64,000 nucleotides of DNA. Origin: Gammaproteobacteria bacterium. Lineage in GTDB: Bacteria; Pseudomonadota; Gammaproteobacteria; Thiohalomonadales; Thiohalomonadaceae. The DNA lies in contig JALOAT010000003.1 in NCBI GenBank assembly GCA_023228645.1, forward strand, positions 1 to 64,000, written 5' to 3'. The notes below the pieces were generated by a model. It saw only the letters and a program-made list of their open reading frames with translations, did no database searches and was not told the DNA's origin. Positions 27,382 through 35,964 of the stretch are shown one piece after another. The position numbers and the translations under genes are program-made. Each line of letters starts with the position of its first letter. Positions within the stretch are counted from its first letter, which is position 1.

Positions 27382-28851
27382 ATGTCTAAAGAAGGTTTTG
27401 CCAAGGAGATATATCAGGTTATTGGTAGTGAACCAATGGCCATATATAACCATGAAGGCAATATTGTTTATGAGCCAGAAGAGGCTGAAAGTTTCTTTTT
27501 GAAGAACGACAATATCATGATTGAAATTAATGATACTGAACAAACACTTGAAGTATCGTTAAGTGATGGTGTTGATGCAAAAAGTTTTGAAGACCGTTAT
27601 GGGTCTAGATTACGTAAAATAGCACTCAACAATAGATACAAATATAAATTGAGAACATACGGTAAAAAGTTGACTCCAAAAGATTTCTCGAACACTCCAG
27701 TTTTGGAGAATCTTTATGGTAGTTCTAAATCAAGCTATCAGAAAATTGGCGGCGCAAAAGTGATTATACGCCACTCAACCGCTGTTAATGAAGAAAAGCG
27801 CGGCGCCAGAACTAAAAACATCAAGCAAATTTTTGTCGAAACTTCGGACGGTGAACGATTTAAAATCCCTCATGAAAATTTACATGCTGCGAGAGCAATT
27901 GCTTATCATTTAAATAATGAAGGCCTTTATGGCGATTCAATCTCAAATAAAATTTTAGAGATGGTTGAAACAATGGAAGGTTTAAGATCACAACATCTTA
28001 CTGAAGAAGACCCAGAAAAGAAATTTTGGATCCGAGCTCACTACATATCTTTAAGAGAAGAATTGAAGAAAAATTATTCATCAAAACGTCGATATAATGA
28101 TTTTGTTAATCGATTTGCACCAAAGCCATTGAAGGAATCACTTGATTTTGAGCATTGGGCGATGACATTAGTACCATCAGACAGACTGGATGAAGAATAT
28201 GGTGAGAATATTGTTTCAAAATATTTGCAAAAGGCCAATAACGCTTCGAAAGAAAATTTACCACAAATAGTTAATGAGATGCTACAACTTGGCATAGCCT
28301 ATGATGTGTCAAAGCATTTGTCCTGGCCCATTAAGTCAATGGTATTGGAATTTATTGAAGATCAAGAACGAAACGATATTGCGCGCGCTTGGAGAATGAA
28401 ATCCCTCGACGTGAAACGTCATAAGCTCAGCGTTCACGATGCAATTGAGGACATTTGTTCTGAATTTGCCAATTCTGAATCATATAAAGAGATTAAAGAA
28501 CTGGTAACTGATTTGGCAGAAAAGGATAAGCTTATTCCTAAAAATCCAAATGAAATTACAATAGATCGAATGTTGGCAAGAAATAAGAAGTTAGTGGATG
28601 ATATGCAAACAATAAAAGCTCAAGAGTTTTACGGCCAAGCACAGTTTGTTAATGAGAGCGAAGGTGATTCGCGCGCCAAAGATATGTATAATATATGGGT
28701 CGATTGTATGAAAACAATTGGCCAGGGGATGGGCCATCGAGTTGCGACAGACCAAGCAGTGCATCAAATTTCAGCTAAATATAAAATATCATATGATGAT
28801 GCTTTGGCAGAAATGGATGCAGCTTTAGATAAATTTTCGTCAAAGGGATAA
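27382..28851 (+). CDS. Large helical protein of unknown function
   Basis: The 489-residue product has a basic beta-rich N-terminal third and a helical remainder. Residues 100-175 include GGAKVIIRHSTAV and KNIKQIFVETSDGERFKIPHE, suggesting a small beta domain. From about 190 on, amphipathic helices dominate, including SLREELKKNYSSKRRYNDFV and a C-terminal region KYKISYDDALAEMDAALDKF. I do not recognise a family. It is followed after two bases by the 28854 gene, so both are probably made from one late transcript. Location after terminase suggests a head or neck component. Confidence 0.45.
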   Translation: MSKEGFAKEIYQVIGSEPMAIYNHEGNIVYEPEEAESFFLKNDNIMIEINDTEQTLEVSLSDGVDAKSFEDRYGSRLRKIALNNRYKYKLRTYGKKLTPKDFSNTPVLENLYGSSKSSYQKIGGAKVIIRHSTAVNEEKRGARTKNIKQIFVETSDGERFKIPHENLHAARAIAYHLNNEGLYGDSISNKILEMVETMEGLRSQHLTEEDPEKKFWIRAHYISLREELKKNYSSKRRYNDFVNRFAPKPLKESLDFEHWAMTLVPSDRLDEEYGENIVSKYLQKANNASKENLPQIVNEMLQLGIAYDVSKHLSWPIKSMVLEFIEDQERNDIARAWRMKSLDVKRHKLSVHDAIEDICSEFANSESYKEIKELVTDLAEKDKLIPKNPNEITIDRMLARNKKLVDDMQTIKAQEFYGQAQFVNESEGDSRAKDMYNIWVDCMKTIGQGMGHRVATDQAVHQISAKYKISYDDALAEMDAALDKFSSKG

Positions 28852-28853
28852 TT

Positions 28854-31226
28854 ATGGAAAAAGAACCATTTGATGATGGGCACGATTGGATAGTAAAAGA
28901 TAAAGAAACTGGTCAAAGATTGGCATTATTTCACGATCAGAATAAAGTTTTACCATTTGCCTATCGTAGAGGAAGAAAAACCGTAACAATTGAAAAGGTT
29001 AAACGTGAAGGAACTAATAAAATGAATGAACATCGTATTGTTAATTTGTCAGAAATGATGCTTAAGGTAGTGTCAGAAGACGTTATCCTTCCGAAGACCG
29101 GCGATCCTGAAAAGGAAGCAGCTGAATTGACTAAAGATACTGGCAAATACCACTATGCTGATTATGATGATATGATCAATAAGCCAGTCATTATCAATAC
29201 CAATGTTGAAGCTCAAGATCAAGATGAATGGATGCAAAAAGCATACAATACACCAGTGAATGAAGAGACTCCAGTAATTGAACCAAGTAATTTCGAAAAG
29301 AACGATGAATATGAAGTTACCGTTTCAGACCAAGTAGCAGAATCAGATAATGATTCAGATTGGACCTATGAAAGTGAAGGTATCTATCACCATTCATATT
29401 TGCCATTGTGTTATGATATTAGTAGCGGGAAAGTTGAATTGATTGAATTTCCATCTGAAGATGAGAGCGAGGCACCAATTCACATTGGTACGTTTGATTC
29501 TGTAGAAGATATGAATAGTTGGATTGTTGATAATATTAAGGAAGATGTTGTTGAAGAATATCGAAAAATAGCTGAAGGTGGCAACGGTAGCAGCACAACT
29601 GGCGAAATTACTACTTCAGATAATGGTGTAGGAAATGATGACGGTGATAATTATGGTCCAGCACCAACTGACGATCAAAATGACATTGAATTTGACCAGG
29701 ACGGCAAATTTAAAATTGGAGAAGATCTAGAAGAGGCCAAATTTAAGCCATCAGGGAGTAGCTTTGATAGTTATATCGACTTACCAGATCGCGACGATGT
29801 TGAAGTGACTGTTCATTATGAAATTGAAGAGTCTGATCCGTCAGTAGGCTACCAAGGCGGTGTAGTAATTACTGATGTATGCGAAAAAGGAACAGATCAC
29901 AGTTTAATGGACGTAGTAAATCCTAAGGACGCAAATCGATTGTTTGATGAAGCAACACAAGACGCTTCCGATCAAGAAGCTGATTATGCAGATTACAAAT
30001 ATGACCAAATGCGTGATGATCGAATGATGCGAGATTTTGATGAAGGTAAAGATTACCGATATGATCCAGATGCTGACGATGATGATTGGGATCGCCAGGA
30101 ACGTTTTAAACAGCGTAAGCATAACAAAAACGCCCGAAAAAAAGAAATTGATGAAGGAACATCGCAATTTGAAAGAATGTTGGATGATAAAGATGCAACG
30201 GGTGAAACTATGCGATCAAGCATATACAACGCTATAAGACATTTCGATTATGCTCATGACGCAGCTGATCATGTTTTTAGTAAGCATTTTTATAATAAAC
30301 CATATAGTGAATTTAGAAAACTAAAGCCAGAATTAATAGATTATTTTAAAAAATATGGTTTAAAAGAATTTGACGATGAGCTTGATGAAGCATATGCTCG
30401 TGATGCTTGGGAATCTGGATATGAAGCTTTCGAGAATGGCCAACCTTGCCCAACAGATCCATCAGGAAAAGATGGCTGGATGGAAGCAAAAAAAGAACAT
30501 CGTAAGTCAGGTCAAATGGACGAATCGACACTTACTGAGACTGACATTGAACGAGCATTCATACTTTCAGTAGATTTCACACCAGAACGCATTGAAATCG
30601 AGCATAAAGGTATGACTGATGTGGAATCAGCATTATTTTTAATGGCGGATGGTCGTCCAGTTGATAAATTTAGAAACGAGCTGAATATGGGCGGCTTACC
30701 AATGGTGGCAGAATTGGAGCGTGACAATGCTTTGACCGTTATTGTCCTAGCTTCTACAGCCAGAGATGCAATAGACGCTATATTGGAATTGGATGTGGTA
30801 CATCGTGTACTATATGAATTTGAAATCGATGACAGAAGCTTTATTGGCTTGTTAACTGGTGGTAAGGCTGGTAGTTCGATGGATTTGACTGGTGAATTGA
30901 CTGAAGATGAAGATTTTTTTGAAGCACCAGATTTCGTAGTATCGAGTGAAAATTTGTATGCAAACGAATTGGCTGAAGATCCAATGTTTATTCAAGTAAT
31001 GAATGACGCATATTTGACAATTGTTGAAAAGATGGGTGAGAAAATTGAAGAATTCAACCCTTCAATTGATGACGTAGACCAAATAATCGAAACTGGCATT
31101 GACAGCTACCCAAATGGTCACAAATATAGCTTTATGATGAGTGACCCAATGGCTCGTGATGCGATCAACGATGCATTTAACATTTTGTGGGATGAAGGAA
31201 AGATCGGATCAGACCACGTAGCATAA
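28854..31226 (+). CDS. Large acidic protein with an RMF/CrpP-like segment
   Basis: At 790 residues this is a long, strongly acidic protein with repeated Asp/Glu/Tyr-rich stretches (about 90-150, 225-290, 360-410), probably flexible. Residues about 505-552 contain ARDAWESGYEAFENGQPCP followed by GKDGWMEAKKEH. This fits the ribosome modulation factor / CrpP pattern A-x-x-x-G-x-x-A-x-x-x-G-x-x-x-CP ... W-x-x-G-x-x-x-A. Residues about 560-670 form an alpha/beta region (SVDFTPERIEIEHKG, LTVIVLASTARDAIDAIL). A terminator closes the unit. Function is not known; the RMF-like piece may be a protein- or RNA-binding element. Confidence 0.45.
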   Translation: MEKEPFDDGHDWIVKDKETGQRLALFHDQNKVLPFAYRRGRKTVTIEKVKREGTNKMNEHRIVNLSEMMLKVVSEDVILPKTGDPEKEAAELTKDTGKYHYADYDDMINKPVIINTNVEAQDQDEWMQKAYNTPVNEETPVIEPSNFEKNDEYEVTVSDQVAESDNDSDWTYESEGIYHHSYLPLCYDISSGKVELIEFPSEDESEAPIHIGTFDSVEDMNSWIVDNIKEDVVEEYRKIAEGGNGSSTTGEITTSDNGVGNDDGDNYGPAPTDDQNDIEFDQDGKFKIGEDLEEAKFKPSGSSFDSYIDLPDRDDVEVTVHYEIEESDPSVGYQGGVVITDVCEKGTDHSLMDVVNPKDANRLFDEATQDASDQEADYADYKYDQMRDDRMMRDFDEGKDYRYDPDADDDDWDRQERFKQRKHNKNARKKEIDEGTSQFERMLDDKDATGETMRSSIYNAIRHFDYAHDAADHVFSKHFYNKPYSEFRKLKPELIDYFKKYGLKEFDDELDEAYARDAWESGYEAFENGQPCPTDPSGKDGWMEAKKEHRKSGQMDESTLTETDIERAFILSVDFTPERIEIEHKGMTDVESALFLMADGRPVDKFRNELNMGGLPMVAELERDNALTVIVLASTARDAIDAILELDVVHRVLYEFEIDDRSFIGLLTGGKAGSSMDLTGELTEDEDFFEAPDFVVSSENLYANELAEDPMFIQVMNDAYLTIVEKMGEKIEEFNPSIDDVDQIIETGIDSYPNGHKYSFMMSDPMARDAINDAFNILWDEGKIGSDHVA

Positions 31227-31228
31227 AA

Positions 31229-31258
31229 TTAATGGGCCTTCGGGCCCATTAATTTATT
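31229..31258 (+). terminator. Hairpin terminator with UUCG tetraloop
   Basis: TTAATGGGCC (31229-31238) pairs perfectly with GGCCCATTAA (31243-31252) around a TTCG loop, followed by a short T-rich stretch. It separates the 28854 gene from the gp32 leader. Confidence 0.75.
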
Positions 31259-31330
31259 GACTGAAAGTACGTCGGTGCCATATATTGACAAAGTAATGTT
31301 TAGTTACTGAAATATTTTTCGCACACGATG

Positions 31331-31338
31331 TATAAATA
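31331..31338 (+). promoter_or_regulatory. Perfect T4-type late promoter box upstream of gp32
   Basis: TATAAATA is an exact match to the T4 late consensus. It lies 108 bases upstream of the gp32 ATG, leaving a leader of about 100 bases that contains hairpins and repeats. A TTGACA at 31285-31290 upstream has no convincing -10 partner. Confidence 0.65.
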
Positions 31339-31343
31339 AAGTA

Positions 31344-31446
31344 GCGATAGTAGTCGCGGTATTGAAGAATTACTTCAATAAGTGAAAGAGAGATTCACCA
31401 AAAACTAACATTATACTAATAATAATACTAATAAGGAACTAATAAA
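31344..31446 (+). promoter_or_regulatory. Structured gp32 leader: probable autogenous translational operator
   Basis: The leader has two parts. Bases 31344-31398 can form small hairpins: GCGA...TCGC, an 8-bp stem TATTGAAG/CTTCAATA (31360-31367 with 31373-31380), and GTGAA/TTCAC (31382-31386 with 31394-31398). Bases 31399-31446 are almost free of G and C and carry ACTAA four times at 31404, 31415, 31427 and 31438, with the AAGGA ribosome site between the last two. In T4, gp32 represses its own mRNA by nucleating on a leader structure and coating the adjacent unstructured A/U-rich stretch through the ribosome site. The layout here fits that model; binding is inferred. Confidence 0.55.
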
Positions 31447-32445
31447 ATGGCACAATTAAGTTTAAAAGAAATTCGCGCTAAACTTCTTAGCAATCAGAAT
31501 AAAGAACGTACTTCCTCAAATGATGGCGCCTCTTATCCATTCTGGGACATTCCAGAAGGCGAGACTGCACACCTTCGCTTCCTACCGGATGGTGATAACT
31601 CCAATGAATATTTCTGGAGAGAAATGCAGAAGATTAAGCTCAAATTTTCTGGCATCAAAGGCCAAAGCAATAAGCCGGTTGAGATCCAGGTACCTTGTAT
31701 GGAAATGTGGGGAGAAACCTGCCCAATTTTAACTGAAATTCGTCCTTGGTTCAAGGACAATCAGTTGGAAGACGTTGCTCGTTCTTACTGGAAGAAGCGT
31801 TCATTCCTGTTCCAAGGGTTCGTTCGTGTCAACCCAATCCAGGAACAGAATTCACCAGAAAATCCAATCCGTCGTTTTGTGATCAACAAGACACTTTATA
31901 CTACAATTCATAATGGTATTTTGGATCCGGATATGGAAGAAATTCCAACAGACTACAGCCACGGTACTGATTTCCGAATTGTAAAGGGTAAGAAGGGCCA
32001 ATATGCTGATTACAGTGCGTCATCATATTCACGTAAAACAAGCCCGTTGACTGAAGAAGAGCTCAAAGCAATTGAAACACACGGTTTGTTCAATCTTAAT
32101 GATTTCTTGCCAAAGAAGCCAGATGCTGACACTCTCAATGCTATTGCAGAAATGTTCCAAGCATCAGTTGATGGTGAGCAGTATGATCCAGACCGCTGGG
32201 CAAAGTTCTATAAGCCGTTTGGTTTAAAGACTGACGATTCAGCTACACAATCATCTGGTTTCACAAAGCCAGCTGATACTGCTGGAACAGATGATGATAC
32301 ACCACCGTTTGATACTGGTACACCTGCTGTTGAGGAAACGGTATCAGCACCAGCTTCAACGACTGCTTCCACTGTTGAGTCAGGTAAAAAGAAAACTCCA
32401 CAAGAAATGTTGGCTGAAATTGCTGCTCGTAGAGCTGGTAACTAA
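31447..32445 (+). CDS. 32: Single-stranded DNA-binding protein, T4 gp32 family
   Basis: The 332-residue protein coats single-stranded DNA in replication, recombination and repair. The N-terminal basic segment (SLKEIRAKLLSNQNK) corresponds to the cooperative-binding B region of gp32. The core holds FWDIPEGETAHLRFLPDGD, FWREMQKIKLKF, a metal-like VPCMEMWGETCP motif, and YWKKRSFLFQGFVR, followed by RFVINKTLYTTI. The C-terminal part is Thr/Asp/Glu-rich, as in the T4 A domain that contacts partner proteins, but ends in a short basic helix (TPQEMLAEIAARRAGN). T4 gp32 is 301 residues. It stands first in a recombination block with uvsX, uvsY and uvsW behind it. Confidence 0.9.
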   Translation: MAQLSLKEIRAKLLSNQNKERTSSNDGASYPFWDIPEGETAHLRFLPDGDNSNEYFWREMQKIKLKFSGIKGQSNKPVEIQVPCMEMWGETCPILTEIRPWFKDNQLEDVARSYWKKRSFLFQGFVRVNPIQEQNSPENPIRRFVINKTLYTTIHNGILDPDMEEIPTDYSHGTDFRIVKGKKGQYADYSASSYSRKTSPLTEEELKAIETHGLFNLNDFLPKKPDADTLNAIAEMFQASVDGEQYDPDRWAKFYKPFGLKTDDSATQSSGFTKPADTAGTDDDTPPFDTGTPAVEETVSAPASTTASTVESGKKKTPQEMLAEIAARRAGN

Positions 32446-32454
32446 GCAAAACGA

Positions 32455-32480
32455 TTTGGTGGCAGTTGCCTGCCACCAAA
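32455..32480 (+). other. Strong hairpin between gp32 and uvsX
   Basis: TTTGGTGGCAG (32455-32465) pairs perfectly with CTGCCACCAAA (32470-32480) around TTGC. No U-tract follows, so it may act as an RNA processing or stabilising element, or as a weak attenuator that lets uvsX be expressed less than gp32. Confidence 0.6.
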
Positions 32481-32514
32481 CTAGACAAATATTTCTATTG
32501 GAGAGTGTATTATA

Positions 32515-33606
32515 ATGACTGTAACAAAAACTTTTGACCCAACAAAATTCCGCAGGAAGCTTACTGAAAAATTAGACATTCCTGTTGGATTTAGTGATCC
32601 TCGAATTTGGATCAGCACAGGTAACTATGCCCTTAACCGTTTAATATCAGGCGATTACAACAGAGGCTTCCCTCTTTCAAAGGTTAATATGTTGGCCGGT
32701 GAATCTGGATCTGGTAAATCACTCATTGCAGCTCAAGTTATGAGAAATGCACAAAATGATCACAATGCTTTCGTAGTATTGCTTGACTCAGAAGGTGCAG
32801 GTGACGAAGCTTGGTTGAAAAATGCAGGAGTGGATACTGAAAACAATTTTATGCGTATTCCAGTGTTTACTGTGTCTACTTGTACTGAAATGGTTGCTGA
32901 ATTTATCAGCGCACTCAAAGAATCTGGCGCAGATCAACCAGTTCTAATTGTACTTGACTCTGTTGGTATGTTAGAAACTGAAAGTGGCCAGGAAAACTTC
33001 CTTAAGGGTGATTCCAAAGGTGACCAAGGTCAGTTAGCAAAGCAATTGAAGCGTTTTATTAAGAACTGCATCTATCTGTGCGAACAGAAAGATATTGGTT
33101 TCTTGATGACTAACCACACGTATGCATCACAGGATATGTTTAATCCAGATGCTAAAATTACTGGTGGTGATGGTATCGTTTATGCAAGCTCAATTGTTAT
33201 TGCTATGCGTAAGTTTAAATTGAAAGAAGTATCCGATGAGGATCAGGTAGCAACAGCAACTGGTGTTCACGGTATCAAAACCACTTGTATGAGTTACAAG
33301 ACTCGATACAACAAACCATTTGAAAAAACAACAATTGAAATTCCGTGGTCAACTGGTCTTGATCCATATAGCGGGCTTTTGGAACTTTTTGAAATGGATG
33401 GCTTGCTTGTTAAAGACGGTAATAAATTGAAATATACTGCCAAAGATGGTACAGAGATTAAGCTGTTTAAGAAGCAGTGGAAAGATGACCATCTACAGCA
33501 GATTATGGATGAAAATCCATACTCAATTAGCCGCGAAGATAAGGCATTTGCTGAAAAGCTTGAAACTTCTATGAATCAAACTGCTGAAGAAGACACTGAA
33601 GAGTGA
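32515..33606 (+). CDS. uvsX: UvsX/RecA-type recombinase
   Basis: This 363-residue ATPase forms filaments on single-stranded DNA and drives strand exchange. The P-loop is GESGSGKS (residues 62-69). A Walker B strand VLIVLDSVGML lies near 145-155. The RecA-type LLDSEGAGDEAWL segment is at about 93-105, and a conserved FLMTNHTYASQDMF region with GGDGIVYASS follows. The length is close to T4 UvsX (391). The C-terminus is acidic. A GGAGAG ribosome site precedes it, downstream of the intergenic hairpin. The order gp32, uvsX, small protein, uvsY, uvsW places its filament-loading partners directly next to it. Confidence 0.92.
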   Translation: MTVTKTFDPTKFRRKLTEKLDIPVGFSDPRIWISTGNYALNRLISGDYNRGFPLSKVNMLAGESGSGKSLIAAQVMRNAQNDHNAFVVLLDSEGAGDEAWLKNAGVDTENNFMRIPVFTVSTCTEMVAEFISALKESGADQPVLIVLDSVGMLETESGQENFLKGDSKGDQGQLAKQLKRFIKNCIYLCEQKDIGFLMTNHTYASQDMFNPDAKITGGDGIVYASSIVIAMRKFKLKEVSDEDQVATATGVHGIKTTCMSYKTRYNKPFEKTTIEIPWSTGLDPYSGLLELFEMDGLLVKDGNKLKYTAKDGTEIKLFKKQWKDDHLQQIMDENPYSISREDKAFAEKLETSMNQTAEEDTEE

Positions 33607-33612
33607 AGACAT

Positions 33613-33651
33613 TGTGGTCAGGTCTTGGGGGAGACCTGACCACATTCTATT
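33613..33651 (+). terminator. Hairpin terminator after uvsX
   Basis: A 13-bp perfect stem (33613-33625 with 33632-33644) with a six-base TGGGGG loop is followed by TTCTATTT. The very stable stem suggests termination or mRNA 3' protection. Confidence 0.7.
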
Positions 33652-33718
33652 TGAAATAAAAATCGACGTTTAGAATCATAATCTTTAAAGTAAAAAGAAA
33701 AAAAGAAAAGGAATTGGT

Positions 33719-33934
33719 ATGAATTTACGTGAACTGGTTGATTTGGCGATAACAAAGGCTCTTGAGTATATTGTTGAGTCGGATCACGAAGGTTTTTTTG
33801 AAGAAATGGTCGATGCCGCAGTTATGGATGGTATGGATAGAGAAGATTTATATGGTATTAATGATCAACTTGATGAATACTTGAAAATTGATGATTCTGA
33901 AGACGACGAAGAGGATGATGACCTTCCTTACTGA
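33719..33934 (+). CDS. Small acidic protein
   Basis: A 71-residue product with a strong AAAGGAATT ribosome site sits between uvsX and uvsY. The N-terminal half is an amphipathic helix (LRELVDLAITKALEYIVE), and the last 20 residues are almost all Asp/Glu (DDSEDDEEDDDLPY). It has no recognised family. The acidic tail is reminiscent of tails by which single-strand binding proteins and recombination factors contact partners, and the operon position fits an accessory role in recombination; both points are inference. Confidence 0.5.
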   Translation: MNLRELVDLAITKALEYIVESDHEGFFEEMVDAAVMDGMDREDLYGINDQLDEYLKIDDSEDDEEDDDLPY

Positions 33935-33959
33935 ATGGTCATCATAAAATGAGGTAATA

Positions 33960-34454
33960 ATGACCCAGGTGGCGGCACAGCAATGTGGACTTAATTATTG
34001 GTACAATCAAATTTGTTTAGAAGCGAAATTAGACTTGATACCTGATGCAGTTCAATATTTTGAAGAACAATTGAAAGCTGCCAAAGCAGAAATTTCAGTT
34101 AAAGGTAATTTAGAACAAGCTTCGGCCCGCCTACCTGGGCTGTTTGAGTATAGGTATAGTCAACTTCAAGAGATTGAAAGTATTGTTGAGTATTTGAATA
34201 TTCGGCTTCGAAAAATAAGAAAAGAGCGGTTGGAATATTATACAACCAAATACAACAAACAACTGACAGTCCGAGAAGCTGAAAAATATGTTGAAGGTGA
34301 CGATGAATACGTAGATTTTTCCTATTTGTTGAATTATTTCGCATTAGTTAGGAATCAATTTACTGGATTGATTAAATCACTTGATATCAAAAATTGGCAA
34401 ATATCCAATATAACAAAATTAAGAGCTGCGGGAATTGAAGATGCGAGCATTTGA
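33960..34454 (+). CDS. uvsY: UvsY-like recombination mediator
   Basis: The 164-residue product resembles T4 UvsY (137 residues). There is a helical centre with VEYLNIRLRKIRKERLEYYTTKY, then a segment with YLLNYFALVRNQFTGLIKSL, and the C-terminal motif WQISNITKLRAAG, which matches the IKHIQDMRAFEAG end of UvsY in layout. UvsY helps load UvsX onto gp32-covered DNA. It starts after a GAGGT ribosome site and is followed nine bases later by the UvsW gene, the same pairing as in T4. There is no ATPase motif, as expected. Confidence 0.75.
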   Translation: MTQVAAQQCGLNYWYNQICLEAKLDLIPDAVQYFEEQLKAAKAEISVKGNLEQASARLPGLFEYRYSQLQEIESIVEYLNIRLRKIRKERLEYYTTKYNKQLTVREAEKYVEGDDEYVDFSYLLNYFALVRNQFTGLIKSLDIKNWQISNITKLRAAGIEDASI

Positions 34455-34463
34455 GGATAGTAA

Positions 34464-35957
34464 ATGGAATTGAACGAAAATCAAACACTATTAACTGTAT
34501 TTGATGAGGTGAACATTAAGTTCTCCAATTTAAATCCTGGTACAAGGCGTAAATTGGTAAATGCAGTAAAATATGAAGTTCCTGGTGCTCGATTCCAGCC
34601 AAGTGTTAGGATGGGTAGATGGGATGGCAAGAAGTCCTTTTGCACAATTGGTGGTGACACTTATCTAAATTTATTAGACATCTTGCTTCCAATTGTGCAA
34701 AACGATGGTTATGAGATTCTTCTTGATGACCAGCGACAAAAATATGATATAACTTTTGCCGATTTTGATGAAAACATTTTCGATGGTAAAGTTTGGCCAA
34801 AAGGCCACCCGGCTGAAGGTCAGCCAATTACGTTGCGTGATTATCAAATAGAAGCAGTAAAGCACTTTGTTGAAAATCGACAATCAGTACAAGAGCTTAC
34901 AGTCAGTTTTGGTAAGACAATTTTCAGTGCTGCAATGAGTTATGTCGTTGAAAAAGCGACAGTTTATAAAAACGACGAACTAATTGAGAAACCACGGACA
35001 ATTATCATTGTTCCTACCAAGGACTTGGTCAATCAAACTTATAAAGATTACATAAATGTTGGTTTAGATGCTGGAGTCTTTTACGGTGATCGTAAAGAAC
35101 TTGGTTGTCAGCACACAATTGTGACTTGGCAGAGTCTTAATAATTTGATGAAAATGGGAATTATTGACGGTTTAAATGTCATTGAAACTTTCCTTGATGG
35201 AGTGGTGGCTGTGATTGTTGATGAGTGTCACGGCGCAAAACAAGATGCTATGAATGATCTTCTAACTGGACCATTTCGAAATACTCCTTTGAGGTGGGGA
35301 ATGACTGGTACCTTGCCAGAATATGAATTTCAGAAAGTTTCTGTCAAGGCATTGTTGGGAGAAACAGTTAATGAAGTTACAACAAAGGAACTTCAAGACG
35401 CTGGATTCTTAAGTAGTTGTAATATTAATATAATGCAAGTACAAGATACTGGCGAATACAAGACATATCACGAAGAGCTTGACTATTTGCTTAAGAATAG
35501 AAAGCGTATGGAAAAAATTGCTACTATGATACAGGATATCGCCAAGACTGGAAACACCTTAGTAGTTTTTGATAGAATTGACTGTGGTAAGCTTTTGGCA
35601 GAATTGATTCCTGAAATGACTTTTATTTCAGGAAAGGACAAATCAAAAGCTCGAGTTGCAGAGTATGACCGAATTAATGATAGTGATAACGTAATTGTTG
35701 GTGCAACATCTGGCATCGTGTCCACCGGTATCAATATACCACGTATTTTCAACTTGGTTGTTATTGAGGTTGGTAAAAGCTTTATTAAAGTAATTCAAAC
35801 ATTAGGTCGTGGTGTTAGAAAAGCTGCTGATAAAGACCACGTTGAAGTGTGGGACATTACAAGTTCTTTAAAATACAGTAAAAGACATTTGACAAAGCGC
35901 AAAGCTTTCTATAAACTAAAAGAATTCCCACATAAAGTAACTAAAATAAATTTATAA
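34464..35957 (+). CDS. uvsW: UvsW-like superfamily 2 helicase
   Basis: This 497-residue helicase carries an N-terminal domain with MGRWDGKKSFC, typical of UvsW (an accessory DNA-binding domain). The Q/motif I region is TLRDYQIEAVKHF plus VSFGKTIFSAAM. Motif II is the DECH box VIVDECHGAK, and motif III is WGMTGTLPEYE. The C-terminal half holds FISGKDKSKARV, GATSGIVSTGINIP and the arginine-bearing QTLGRGVRKA. In T4, UvsW resolves stalled forks and recombination branches and unwinds R-loops, ending origin-dependent replication. T4 UvsW is 503 residues. It is the last gene of the recombination block. Confidence 0.9.
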   Translation: MELNENQTLLTVFDEVNIKFSNLNPGTRRKLVNAVKYEVPGARFQPSVRMGRWDGKKSFCTIGGDTYLNLLDILLPIVQNDGYEILLDDQRQKYDITFADFDENIFDGKVWPKGHPAEGQPITLRDYQIEAVKHFVENRQSVQELTVSFGKTIFSAAMSYVVEKATVYKNDELIEKPRTIIIVPTKDLVNQTYKDYINVGLDAGVFYGDRKELGCQHTIVTWQSLNNLMKMGIIDGLNVIETFLDGVVAVIVDECHGAKQDAMNDLLTGPFRNTPLRWGMTGTLPEYEFQKVSVKALLGETVNEVTTKELQDAGFLSSCNINIMQVQDTGEYKTYHEELDYLLKNRKRMEKIATMIQDIAKTGNTLVVFDRIDCGKLLAELIPEMTFISGKDKSKARVAEYDRINDSDNVIVGATSGIVSTGINIPRIFNLVVIEVGKSFIKVIQTLGRGVRKAADKDHVEVWDITSSLKYSKRHLTKRKAFYKLKEFPHKVTKINL

Positions 35958-35964
35958 GGTAATT

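Noticed and set aside
31285..31313. Sigma70 promoter upstream of gp32
   Set aside because: TTGACA is present but no good -10 hexamer lies at 16-18 bases; the perfect late box at 31331 is the better candidate.
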